DNA of 21,263 bases from a virus. The number at the start of each line of letters is the position of its first letter. The first letter of the stretch is position 1. The stretch spans positions 1 to 21,263 of IMG/VR virus record IMGVR_UViG_3300030012_000041; one strand, written 5' to 3'. Positions 6,752 through 15,300 of the stretch are shown piece by piece. The notes beneath the pieces were generated by a model that saw only the letters and a list, made by a program, of their open reading frames with translations, made no database searches and was not told the DNA's origin. Position numbers and translations under genes: made by a program.

Positions 6752-7204
6752 ATGGCAGAGAAACCGAAAGATTTATCAGAAAAACCAAAACAATTAGACG
6801 ATGATAAACCCGATTATCAAGAAAAAATTACTTTTTTAGTTTCTACTTTTGCACAAGGATTTATTTTAACTTGGTGTTTGGTAGTCTTATCTCTCGGATA
6901 TATAAAGTTACCTAATAAACTTTTCGGGGTAGACATTCCAGATCAACCTAGAGTGGATAGCACATTTGCTGCTGGACTTTTAGGAAACATCTTAGGTGGA
7001 CTTGGGATAAGCGTTAATGCAGCACAGGGAGCTAAGAAGAAAAAGAAAGAAGATGAAAATGGTACTATCGGTAACTCCACTGGTGGCACTCAAACTATAA
7101 TAATAAGACAGCCAATAGAATTGGTTACAAGTAAACCTGATGTTATTAGAGTTGATCCCATTACTGGGAAAAATATTAAAAACAACGGAAAACTAGACAC
7201 ATGA
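6752..7204 (+). CDS. Membrane protein, 150 aa, first gene of the exported-protein operon
   Basis: After a charged N-terminus (about 25 residues, Lys/Asp-rich), residues about 27-52 form a strong membrane helix containing FAQGFILTWCLVVLSLGYI. A second Gly-rich hydrophobic stretch at about 71-92 (FAAGLLGNILGGLGISV) may be another span or a hairpin. A KKKKKEDE linker and a beta-like tail (TIIIRQPIELV) follow. From memory it resembles an uncharacterised cyanophage membrane family. A holin-like role is conceivable but unsupported. Its TGA overlaps the next ATG by 4 nt, tying it to the three exported proteins downstream. Confidence 0.8.
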   Translation: MAEKPKDLSEKPKQLDDDKPDYQEKITFLVSTFAQGFILTWCLVVLSLGYIKLPNKLFGVDIPDQPRVDSTFAAGLLGNILGGLGISVNAAQGAKKKKKEDENGTIGNSTGGTQTIIIRQPIELVTSKPDVIRVDPITGKNIKNNGKLDT

Positions 7205-7716
7205 AAAAACTTCTTCCATTTTTATTTCTTATGTCAGCACCAGTTTATGCTGATATAAAACAGGAATTTGTAACCTCTGCACAGATTACTGTTGATATGC
7301 CATATAGCGTTACCAATAAACTTGGAACGACATATTCAATATCAGGTAATAATATTACTCCATCTGTAACTTCGGGAGGGTCAACAACTGCTGGTCAAAT
7401 TGGTGCTTTAAATGTTGGGTCATTAACGGATGGTGTTCCAGCTTTGATTCAAACTGACAAAGCTATTACAAGTGCAGGATCAGCCTTTAGTCTCACAGAA
7501 TCAGTAACAATGGGAGATGCCACACCTTCTGCAATTACTCCTTCTAGTGGAATTGCTACGATACCTCATCTATCAGGACAGACAACAGTGGGATCAGGTG
7601 GTACTGCTGGAAACCTTGCTATGACTAGCCTTTCATCAGGAGTTCATACTTGTACTGCTGGAGGATCAGGTACTAGCTGTATAGGATCTACTACTGTCCG
7701 TATTACGATTGACTAG
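7201..7716 (+). CDS. Sec-exported beta-rich protein A, 171 aa
   Basis: A classic signal peptide opens the protein: MKKLLPFLFLMSAPVYA with predicted cleavage after A17 (V-Y-A/D). The mature part is rich in Ser, Thr and Gly, with no long helices, and reads as beta structure. Two motifs are shared with the next gene: GTTYSISGNNI (42-52) and AFSLTES (95-101). Two cysteines (C151, C160) could form a disulphide outside the cytoplasm. From memory similar proteins occur in cyanophages without known function. As an exported non-lytic protein it would sit in the periplasm or outer envelope of the infected cell. The start overlaps the previous stop (ATGA) and the end overlaps the next start by 8 nt. Confidence 0.8.
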   Translation: MKKLLPFLFLMSAPVYADIKQEFVTSAQITVDMPYSVTNKLGTTYSISGNNITPSVTSGGSTTAGQIGALNVGSLTDGVPALIQTDKAITSAGSAFSLTESVTMGDATPSAITPSSGIATIPHLSGQTTVGSGGTAGNLAMTSLSSGVHTCTAGGSGTSCIGSTTVRITID

Positions 7717-8146
7717 ACTTTGGCTGCTGGTTTTATTAACATTACCTATAAGAACACTTGCTGTTCCTGTAGTCCCACAGTTTCGTACAGGAAGCTCTAC
7801 AACATCAAGTACATCTGAATCAATAATTAATGAAACAATCACGAGCCATCAATATCGGACAGGATACTCCTACTCAGCATCAGGACATAATATTGAAAGC
7901 ACCGATACAAATAAATATATCAACCCTACAGCTACTACTCTTACAGAACAAACAGTTGGAGGGGTAAATTTTAGTTGGACTTCACCAAACTTAGAAACCG
8001 TTCCAAGATTCACAATCACAAATCCAGGGGCATCATTTTCTCTCCAAGAAACTCTAATCACACCAGGGTTAGACACAGTAACGACAATAACAAGGCAGAT
8101 AAATACAAGCACCACAACAGAAACTACAACTACATTTGGGCAGTAA
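7709..8146 (+). CDS. Sec-exported protein B, 145 aa, related to A
   Basis: The protein begins at a TTG that overlaps the preceding gene by 8 nt. MTRLWLLVLLTLPIRTLA forms a signal peptide with probable cleavage after A18 (T-L-A/V). The mature part is Thr/Ser-rich and without cysteine. It carries TGYSYSASGHNI (51-62) and SFSLQET (109-115), matching the motifs of the upstream protein, so A and B look like diverged tandem paralogues or share a domain. The C-terminus is a Thr-rich run ending in FGQ. The role is unknown. The placement and shared motifs suggest a common extracytoplasmic structure. Confidence 0.75.
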   Translation: MTRLWLLVLLTLPIRTLAVPVVPQFRTGSSTTSSTSESIINETITSHQYRTGYSYSASGHNIESTDTNKYINPTATTLTEQTVGGVNFSWTSPNLETVPRFTITNPGASFSLQETLITPGLDTVTTITRQINTSTTTETTTTFGQ

Positions 8147-8730
8147 TTCTGTTTTCAATACCTGTAAAACCCTCTTTAGCTTCGACTACAATCGCGTCAC
8201 CTCAATCGCAAAATACAGGGGTAGTAAATAACAATGCCACCATGATAACCCCATCTTCCATGCCTTCTTTCAGAATGAGTCAGGGTATTGTATGTGCTTC
8301 TCCTAGTCTTACGATCACTCCGTATGTAACTGACTCTCATACATTTTCTTTACCTAGAGAAACTGTTACAAGACAAAATATCTATGACGAGAATACAGGA
8401 GCGATAAAGTATGTACAGGAAACTCCTAGATTTGAGAAGGAGAACTTTAATTTAAATTATGGTATCTCTGCTCAATTAAACATTCCATTAGGAAAGTCTC
8501 CACAACTTTGCCATAGGGCAACAGAAATAAATATCAAAAATCAGGAATTATTGTATAAGAAAACCAAGTTAGAGATCAGTTTACATAGGTTGAAAATCTG
8601 CGCGGAACAGGCAAAATTAGGTGTTTACTTTAAGCCTAATACTCCTAGTGCTGTTACCTGTGAAGATATTGTTGTTAATATCCCACCAAATCAAGTTATC
8701 CCACATACTCACGAATTAAAAACTAAGTAG
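8134..8730 (+). CDS. Exported protein C, about 198 aa, start uncertain
   Basis: The frame is open from a TTG at 7975, but codons before about 8134 overlap protein B and look non-coding. The plausible signal peptide (IWAVILFSIPVKPSLA/S) begins at an ATT (8134); other candidates are ATT 8146 or CTG 8149. No ATG, GTG or TTG lies at the right place, so the coordinate given is my best guess. The mature part contains HTFSLPRET (69-77), echoing the FSL-x-E(S/T) motif of A and B. It has four cysteines (about 54, 126, 156, 176) and a helical Lys-rich stretch near 135-165. Its end overlaps the convergent Pro-rich gene by 8 nt. Confidence 0.65.
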   Translation: MWAVILFSIPVKPSLASTTIASPQSQNTGVVNNNATMITPSSMPSFRMSQGIVCASPSLTITPYVTDSHTFSLPRETVTRQNIYDENTGAIKYVQETPRFEKENFNLNYGISAQLNIPLGKSPQLCHRATEINIKNQELLYKKTKLEISLHRLKICAEQAKLGVYFKPNTPSAVTCEDIVVNIPPNQVIPHTHELKTK

Positions 8731-9364
8731 ATTTATCTTTCTTCTTTGTAAGCTTCTTTACTATTTGTTTTACTAATGGTTTTACTGCGTTAAGAAGAAG
8801 TGGACTACTGGCAGCGACCAAGCCAATAACAGCAGTAGATACAATAGTAGAAACTTCTGGAATGTATTGATCTTTAAACGGAACACTTTCATAAAGAGTT
8901 ATACATTCAATCCCATCTTCCCCTCTTTTATGGCCTGTGACACGTTCCAATCGTTTTTCGTTACGAAAATCTCCAACCCTCTGATCTTTTTTGCCAGGAC
9001 AGGGTTCTAATTCAATATCTTTTTCTTTCGGTATTTCTGGTATTTCTGGAGTCGTTGCTTCTGGTAAGGGTGGGGTTTCATTAGTGACAGGTACTTCTTC
9101 TGTAATGACAAGGTTCTCAGGTGTATAGTCAAGAGGAACAAAACTAGGAAACGGAAAATCACACGTTGTATATACTCCATTTGGATCTTCCAACAATAAA
9201 TTATGATTACCAGTATTTTTTATATCTCGATGCTGATAAGTACAACCAGGAACATCAATATCAGGTGGTTTTGTAATAGTTAAATAGTGTGGGTTATAGA
9301 TTTCTGGAACGTCTGGGATATATATTTCAGAAATACTTATATGAGGTATTTCAATCGTAGGCAT
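8723..9364 (-). CDS. Pro-rich protein with C-terminal hydrophobic segment, 213 aa
   Basis: Residues 1-40 are rich in Pro, Ile and Glu with repeated EI(Y/P)-like units. A compact middle section follows (VPGCTYQHRDIKNTGN, LLLEDPNGVY), then a Pro/Glu linker (about 90-115), a charged section (QRVGDFRNEKRLERVTGHK near 127-145) and a C-terminal hydrophobic segment (VSTIVSTAVIGLVAASSPLLL) with a Lys-rich tail (KKLTKKKDK). From memory this matches a hypothetical family repeatedly found in marine cyanophages; no function is known to me. Four cysteines are present. The topology suggests a tail-anchored membrane protein with the bulk on one side. It overlaps the upstream zinc-ribbon gene by 14 nt. Confidence 0.8.
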   Translation of the reverse strand: MPTIEIPHISISEIYIPDVPEIYNPHYLTITKPPDIDVPGCTYQHRDIKNTGNHNLLLEDPNGVYTTCDFPFPSFVPLDYTPENLVITEEVPVTNETPPLPEATTPEIPEIPKEKDIELEPCPGKKDQRVGDFRNEKRLERVTGHKRGEDGIECITLYESVPFKDQYIPEVSTIVSTAVIGLVAASSPLLLNAVKPLVKQIVKKLTKKKDKST

Positions 9365-9512
9365 CTCGTTTCTTTAGTACTTCTACTTCTGAAAAACATT
9401 TAGGACAGGATAAGTTAGTCATCACCGAAAACTCAGGATAACCATTCATATCTTCTTCAATGTCAATGTCACCGCCTATGATTAGTTCTGTATTACACCA
9501 ATAACAATTCAT
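9351..9512 (-). CDS. Double-CxxC zinc-ribbon protein, 53 aa
   Basis: This leftward 53-codon frame opens MNCYWCNTELIIGGDIDIEE and carries C3-Y-W-C6, then CPKC (36-39), the ligands of a zinc ribbon. Its acidic centre and C-terminal EVEVLKK are, from memory, typical of a small hypothetical protein common in cyanophages. The ATG overlaps the stop of the upstream membrane gene (ATGA at 9512-9509), and its end overlaps the downstream Pro-rich gene by 14 nt. Zinc binding is inferred from the cysteine pattern; function is unknown. Confidence 0.75.
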   Translation of the reverse strand: MNCYWCNTELIIGGDIDIEEDMNGYPEFSVMTNLSCPKCFSEVEVLKKRDAYD

Positions 9513-9748
9513 ATCTTAGATTTTTTCATAGTAGGTGGGATTGGTAAAGATGGGCCTGTAAGATCTGGTAATCCTTTCTCTAAAACTTTAGGCATCATTC
9601 CTTGTACACCACCAAGGAGTTTATTCATCATCTTCGTTTGAAACTGTTCTGATGTTACATATTTATATCCAAAGTATCCTCCACCAATAACAGAGGTTAC
9701 CATTACGAATGAGACAATACTCAAAACATTAGCAATTTTTTGAAACAT
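9509..9748 (-). CDS. N-terminally anchored membrane protein, 79 aa
   Basis: Residues about 7-30 (NVLSIVSFVMVTSVIGGGYFGYKYV) form a single membrane helix. The rest is soluble, with a Met/Gly stretch (NKLLGGVQGMMP) and a Pro-rich end (LPDLTGPSLPIPPT). From memory similar short membrane proteins accompany the zinc-ribbon gene in cyanophages. It is the first gene of a coupled leftward run. Its start CAT shares bases with the ATG of a rightward micro-gene (CATG at 9746-9749), so the two genes diverge from one tetranucleotide. Confidence 0.75.
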   Translation of the reverse strand: MFQKIANVLSIVSFVMVTSVIGGGYFGYKYVTSEQFQTKMMNKLLGGVQGMMPKVLEKGLPDLTGPSLPIPPTMKKSKI

Positions 9749-9875
9749 GATTAAAGAAGCCTTTGCAAAAGCATTAGTACCTGTGACTATTATAACTTTC
9801 TGCGGAATCTGTGCATTAGCACCGCTTTATGTAGGACTATCAGTAATATCTACCAAGGTACACCAGAAGTCCTAG
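9747..9875 (+). CDS. Membrane micro-protein, 42 aa
   Basis: The rightward frame begins MIKEAFAKALVPVTIITFCG and continues ICALAPLYVGLSVISTKVHQKS: a short amphipathic N-terminus, one membrane helix and a basic end. It fills the 101-nt gap between two leftward genes, overlapping the start of one by 2 nt and the end of the other by 26 nt. The coherent membrane-protein pattern makes chance unlikely. No promoter or Shine-Dalgarno is evident, so the call stays moderate. Confidence 0.5.
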   Translation: MIKEAFAKALVPVTIITFCGICALAPLYVGLSVISTKVHQKS

Positions 9876-10164
9876 TAGGAGTCTTTGATTCTGTTATCTG
9901 TGCAGCAATTCCTGTTTCAATAGCTGTTACTTCATCAGAACCTATTGCAGCTTTAGCCCATGCGATAGCATTTTCTTTTGTTATATCTGCATAAGCAGTA
10001 AACGATCCAGAATCAGCAGCAGCAAGGCCAACAGTGCCGTAAGCAGAGCCAGAGTGATCTCCATCTGAATCACTTGCAGTCCAGTGAACAGTAGTAACAA
10101 CATCAGATAAACTTCCTACAGTTTTTGTTGCATCTAATGAAACAACATTCCAAGTAACAGCCAT
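9850..10164 (-). CDS. Small structural-type phage protein, 104 aa (DUF7936-like)
   Basis: The protein starts MAVTWNVVSLDATKTVG and has the pattern I recall for a family of about 100 aa near phage tail or fibre genes: VVTTVHWTASDSDG, then a Gly/Ala beta region, the helix ITKENAIAWAKAAIG, and a conserved-looking end (IAAQITESKTPT, then GVPW). The family has no firm function. A virion-associated or fibre-adjacent role fits its place at the end of the tail operon. The family name is from memory and needs a profile search. Confidence 0.7.
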   Translation of the reverse strand: MAVTWNVVSLDATKTVGSLSDVVTTVHWTASDSDGDHSGSAYGTVGLAAADSGSFTAYADITKENAIAWAKAAIGSDEVTAIETGIAAQITESKTPTRTSGVPW

Positions 10165-10184
10165 GATAATAAGTGTTTAGTTTT

Positions 10185-10213
10185 ATTTTACTTAGATTCT
10201 ACAGGTTGAACAA
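10185..10213 (-). promoter_or_regulatory. Weak candidate promoter for the 104-aa gene
   Basis: On the minus strand TTGTTC (10213-10208) and TAAAAT (10190-10185) are spaced by 17 nt, about 20 nt before the 104-aa gene. The -35 match is poor, so this is tentative. Confidence 0.25.
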
Positions 10214-10388
10214 CATCACTAAGTTTTTCTAACTGTTTTAATGCACCTTGATCTTCCATTATTGGTTGCATTAATTGATTTTTTTCCTGAACTTTTTGAT
10301 CTATTTCTTTTTGCAGCATCTGTGCTTTTGCAATATTTAAATCAAGACGAGTTTTTGTCTCATCATAAAGTTCCTGTGGTGTTGCCAT
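10188..10388 (-). CDS. Coiled-coil protein, 66 aa
   Basis: Nearly the whole protein (residues about 4-58) is one charged, Gln/Lys/Glu-rich helix with heptad-like spacing (KTRLDLNIAKAQMLQKEIDQ), ending in a short tail VVQPVESK. It probably forms a coiled-coil oligomer. It lies between the tail fibre and the 104-aa protein, so a fibre-associated or assembly role is plausible. It has its own good promoter candidate (10410-10438), unlike most genes of the tail operon. Confidence 0.75.
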   Translation of the reverse strand: MATPQELYDETKTRLDLNIAKAQMLQKEIDQKVQEKNQLMQPIMEDQGALKQLEKLSDVVQPVESK

Positions 10389-10409
10389 GAAATTTATTTA
10401 AGTTATCCA

Positions 10410-10438
10410 ATTATACTAAGCAGCTTCAAGAGCTTCAA
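10410..10438 (-). promoter_or_regulatory. Sigma70-like promoter at the 3' end of the fibre gene
   Basis: On the minus strand TTGAAG (10438-10433) and a consensus TATAAT (10415-10410) are separated by 17 nt. The -35 lies inside the fibre gene's last codons and the -10 just after its stop. Transcription would start about 10403, 15 nt before the coiled-coil gene. Confidence 0.5.
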
Positions 10439-12329
10439 CCTTACCTATAAGTTCCTGTACGGCAGCTACAAGTAAAGGTACAAGTTTACTTTGATCAATA
10501 CATTGTGGATCTATTGAACCATCTTTCTTTGTAGCATCTTTTTCTCCAACCACTGATTCTGGTACTACAGCTTGTGCTTCATGTGCAAAGAATCCATCAA
10601 ATGTTTGTGAGGAATCAGTTTTATAATTAAATCTGTATGGTTTTAGTTGTTTTAATCTTGTTATGCCATCAGATATTGCAACTTCATTTTCTTTTAACCT
10701 ATAATCACTAACATCTGTAAACGAACAATTACTACCACTTGTCGTTATTCTTCCTACCACTCCATTGCCGTTGAAGAACTCACCGACATTTATAGCACCT
10801 GTTGAAGAACCATTTGAATGAAATAAAACACCTGTACTACCATTTTTTTCAAAAGCCACACCAGCGACAGATGCGCTTGGTAAAGTAGCGCAATTAAATA
10901 AAAAATCACCGGACGAATTTACAGTCATCCTATTTAAACCATTAACTCTAAAATTCATAGAGTCATTATTGTGTAAATAAGTTAGAGCACCAGAATTTGC
11001 TCCATCATTAAAATAAACACCTCCATCTGTAGTACTTGGTGTTACTATACTGACCTCAGTCGCACCAGCTGTTTCTGCTTTTATATTTCCTACTACATGA
11101 AGCTTGTTACTAGGGTTTGATGTTCCGATTCCAACGTTGCCCCCATTATTAAAGAAATGATTTGTGTTTGTACTTCCTGTTATTCTTGTTTTTTGTGCAC
11201 CTATATCATCATATAAACTTAATTCTGCTCCAAGTGTATCTGAAAATCCAAGGTTAACCCTAGTAGTACCTTCCGCAGCAAAAACATTTATATGTTCATC
11301 ATGTATTTTTACAATTTCTTTTGTATTAGCACCTATAACCATTTCATCAGTACTATGTGAATATTGAACAAATCCAGCATATTCACCAGTTCCAGAGGTA
11401 GCATCAGAAAATAATAAACTTCCAACTGTATCGTTTGCAGTTCTTATAGTAATTCCAGCGGCACCTGATGCTTGAGCAATAGTTAAATCATCTCCTGTCG
11501 TGCTTCCTTCAGTGGTAGTTCCTATCAGCACCCTTCCAGCCGAATCTATAACCATTTTTTGAGTTGCAGAATTACCAGTTGTACTTGTAGAAAAACGTAT
11601 CTCTCCTTCTGCAAATCTCAACATAGTAGAACCGCCAGCAGAACCACCTCTGTTAAATAAAGTTGTTGTATAATCTGCACCAGAATTTGCAGAAAAACTA
11701 TTAATATTGAATACTTCCCCTGCACCAGTTGGTGTTGTTGTATCTGAAGTGTAAAATGCTAATCTACCAATCTGTGCGCCATTACTTAAAGTTGTGCCTG
11801 TATTCGTTATTCTCATTTCACAGTCTGTATCACTACTTAAATGAACTAATGCACCTGGAGTTGATGTACCTATACCAATCCGATCAGTAGAAGCATCTAC
11901 ATAAAATAAATTTGTATCATTATTACCTTCAATTCTAAAATCTACATCTGCTCCTTCTTCATTGAATATTGTTTCTGTACCAAGCTCTAATCTTTCAACA
12001 CCAGCAGTAGAAACATTAAATTTATTTGCAGCACTGAAAAATATTCCTGTGTTTAAATTTGATCTGTGAGCTAATGCGGGTGCAGTTTTTGTTCCATCTT
12101 CTAGAGTTAACGTACCATCAAGTTGAAAAAGTTCTACCCAACCATTATTTGCTGAGTTTCTTATTTTTAAAATCCCACTCGTAGTATCAGCCCACCACAT
12201 ATAAGCTGCTGTCGTACCAGGGGCAGAAGAACTACTATTGTTTGTTAATATCGCTTGCAATACATTATTAATATCTGCCCTGACGTTAGCTCCCGTGGAG
12301 TTGTCTATAACGTAATCGTGAGTTGCCAT
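10416..12329 (-). CDS. Tail fibre/spike with S74 intramolecular chaperone
   Basis: This 637-residue receptor-binding type protein has an N-terminal segment (about 1-75, with AAYMWWADTTSGILKIRNSA) that I associate with marine phage fibres and that probably attaches to the tail. The long beta-rich shaft has repeats of the type IGIGTSTP (151-158) and VGIGTSNP (399-406). The C-terminal domain (about 541-637) is a peptidase S74 / intramolecular chaperone: SDYRLKEN (541-548) carries the self-cleavage Ser and the Lys of the dyad, and GFFAHEAQAVVPE follows at 579-591. The chaperone trimerises the fibre and cuts itself off after folding. The gene follows J with a 42-nt gap, as expected for a host-range fibre at the tail tip. 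Confidence 0.9.
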   Translation of the reverse strand: MATHDYVIDNSTGANVRADINNVLQAILTNNSSSSAPGTTAAYMWWADTTSGILKIRNSANNGWVELFQLDGTLTLEDGTKTAPALAHRSNLNTGIFFSAANKFNVSTAGVERLELGTETIFNEEGADVDFRIEGNNDTNLFYVDASTDRIGIGTSTPGALVHLSSDTDCEMRITNTGTTLSNGAQIGRLAFYTSDTTTPTGAGEVFNINSFSANSGADYTTTLFNRGGSAGGSTMLRFAEGEIRFSTSTTGNSATQKMVIDSAGRVLIGTTTEGSTTGDDLTIAQASGAAGITIRTANDTVGSLLFSDATSGTGEYAGFVQYSHSTDEMVIGANTKEIVKIHDEHINVFAAEGTTRVNLGFSDTLGAELSLYDDIGAQKTRITGSTNTNHFFNNGGNVGIGTSNPSNKLHVVGNIKAETAGATEVSIVTPSTTDGGVYFNDGANSGALTYLHNNDSMNFRVNGLNRMTVNSSGDFLFNCATLPSASVAGVAFEKNGSTGVLFHSNGSSTGAINVGEFFNGNGVVGRITTSGSNCSFTDVSDYRLKENEVAISDGITRLKQLKPYRFNYKTDSSQTFDGFFAHEAQAVVPESVVGEKDATKKDGSIDPQCIDQSKLVPLLVAAVQELIGKVEALEAA

Positions 12330-12371
12330 TGCCTAATCCAATTTTTTATCTAAGTATATCTTAAATCAAAA

Positions 12372-15300
12372 TTAACTACCACGCCCAAAACCAACAGCAG
12401 TATAACTAAAAGTTTTATTCTGAACAGCATTTCCAGCATTTAGAAACTTAATGTTAAAACCAGTGGCAGAAATATTTGTAAGTTCAAATTTATCAGTGCC
12501 GCCTAAATCAGTGGCAGTAATACCAACACTAGGAAGTTGTGAACCTGCTGCAACAGAAGTACCACTAGCTCCTGTAAAAAACGCATGGTCAAAAGTAACA
12601 TTAAGACCAGAAGATGACGTACCAGAACTAATATTACTTTTTTGTTCCGTTCTTCTATTTAATTCTGCTGTATAACCCAGTTGATCTATTTCAATAGATT
12701 GTGCAGGGTCATTTGAACTCATTTCACATCTGAATTTAAATCCTCTTCCAATATGTGTACCATTAGCAAAAGTATTAAATGTCTTTCCAGAAAAATCACT
12801 ATCCTGATAGCTTGATCCATTAGCAGGTGCAGCTGTAGTTGTAGCAACTAATAATTTAGCGTTAACATCAAATGCTGTGGCAGAATCAAAATCTGTCCAA
12901 GTATCAATATTTGCAATTCTCTTATCAACCAAATCATTCGGGTAAAAACCCTGTGTTACAAAATGTCTAGTTAATCTAAGTGGATGTGTAGATCCTAAAT
13001 CCAAAATATTCGCAAAATCATAAGTGCCGAGTGTATCTACACCACCTAAGAAATCAAAATCAGCAACAGCATCTAAATCAGCTACATTATCAAGGGTGGT
13101 CAAAGAAGCAAGAACAAGACCATTAACCTCTTCACTAAAGAAGCAATCTACTTTTGTGCCACCAAAAGGTGGATTGTCTGTATCTTCTCTATCTGTAAAT
13201 GCAACAAGCTTTGGAAATGGATCAGGATTAGTAACAACTACAGATGTCTCACCAGCACTTAATCTGCCGCCATCATCCCTAAATTTTAAAATATACTCAC
13301 CGTCAATCGCTGGAACGAGTGTTTCACTGACCGATCCAGGTAATCTGGGGATAATGTCAACAGAATTTGTAAAGGTACCACTACCATCTGTGAGATTACT
13401 ATGTCTTATGACTACGTTGCCTCCATGTAAAACATCAACATCTGTTGATTGATTAAAACGCAAACGTAATAATTGATCTGATACTGGTTCTACAAGTAAG
13501 CCTGAGACATCAGCAGGTAAAGCTGTCTTACCAAGAGCGTCAAAAGTTAAAGTAGCTGGATCTGCCGATGCTTCGAATGCTGCATTTAAACTAAATACTC
13601 TAAATTCATATTGACCTGGACTTGCATCAAATATTTCAAAATCAGTCCTATTAATAGTAGCGGTTGTAAAGTTTCCATTATCATTGCGATATTGAACTTT
13701 ATATAAACTCACACCTTGAACACTTGAAAAATCTAAAATGATTTTTACTTTTGCCTTTTCTTCTTCTACATAAAACACTTGTGAAGCAGTCAAGTTAGCA
13801 GGAGCATCTTTTAATTCATTAAGAATAGATACATTTCTTACAGGTAAAAGTGACCCATCTTCAATAAATGCAAATTTTCCTGCGTTATAGGCAACACCAA
13901 CAACTGCATATTTATCTTCAGATTCAGTTACACTGATAACTCTCCATGTCGTAGTTTGCAGAGTTGTGTTCTGTAAAATCCAGATACTATTTGCATTTGG
14001 AGCAGATGAAAAAGCAGATGAGACAGTTATTACCGCACCACTAATATCGCTTACACTCTTACTTTCAACTGAACCATCAGGCAAAATAACGCTAAGTGTA
14101 GGACTATTGGTCGCATCCAAATCTGTATCTGCCGTATCATCTACAGTTATTGCTGTAGTTGTTGCTGATTTAATTCTTCCTCCTCGTCTTGCCCCTGCTC
14201 TTACTGGATCGCTTACTTCTATAACTTGCCCTGGTCTAACAATAACTCCTTCTGCTAAACCAGTTGTAAAACTAATTGTTTCAGTAGAATTTTGCTCCTC
14301 AAATAACATAAATCTGCCTAGTCTTGCTGCCTGACCTCTTGAAGTACAGGCAAAACCAGTTACTTTCTTATGCAAAGCTCCATATTTAGTTTTGGCTGTT
14401 GTATCTTCTACAGTTTCAAAATCTAACTCCTGATTTTCCATGTCGAAATATGACACAGAAATCATTGTGGATCGTGTTTTTAAGCTTGTTCCAGAGTAAG
14501 TAAAACCTTGTTCTGTTACATTAGATAAATTGAATAAATAACTAGGATCTGTAGGTCTGTCTTGAGAAAGTGTAAGTGATCCTGCGTTCCAAAAAGTTAT
14601 GGCTCTCATCACTGAAGTGAGTGCATTTATAACTTCATAAGCATCCTGTCTTGTTTGCAGAATAGTATTGCAGCTAAATCTAGGTTCTTGTCCTCCAAAT
14701 CCATCATCTACTAATTCAGAACAATAAACAGAGGCACTATAAAAGGCAAACTTATCTAATTGAGCTTCCGTTATGTGATCTCCTAATCCGTATCTAGTAT
14801 TCGTTAAAAGATCAAATAAAATCCAAGCTGGATCACTTGTCCAATGTTTTGTAGTAGTAAGCGTTCCATTGAAAGTACCTGAGTAAGTTATTCTTCCTGT
14901 TGTTGCATCTACAGTTCCATTATGAGGTATTTTTATTTTTACCCCACGAACTTTATACATTCTCCCTGGGACAGATGAGAATTGCTCAGAATCAAACCTT
15001 AAAGCTACATGGGCTATATCAGGATAAGGTCTTTGCTCATCAACAATTTCAGTAAACGATGCGAATATAAATTCATCCCTTAATTTAGTAGGATCTTCAG
15101 CATTATCAGTTACTCTTTCAACAGTTATTGTTATAGGAAAAGTACTAGGAATAAATCCATGTCTGGTGGCACTGAATAACCCAATCCTATAATCTCTGGC
15201 ATATGCTGATGAACTTCTTCCTGTTATTGTGTCATCTATCGGAGTGCTTAACGTTCCATCACCTTGCAAAAGGTTTATTTTTAACCTGACTGATGCACCT

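Noticed and set aside
8123-8150. Programmed -1 frameshift joining exported protein B to C
   Set aside because: The codons before the B stop (ACA TTT GGG CAG) contain no X-XXY-YYZ heptamer in frame, and no clear downstream stem was seen. A separate start fits the signal peptide better.
8715-8745. Bidirectional terminator between the convergent genes ending at 8730 and 8723
   Set aside because: The genes overlap and no GC-rich stem with a T-run is visible there.
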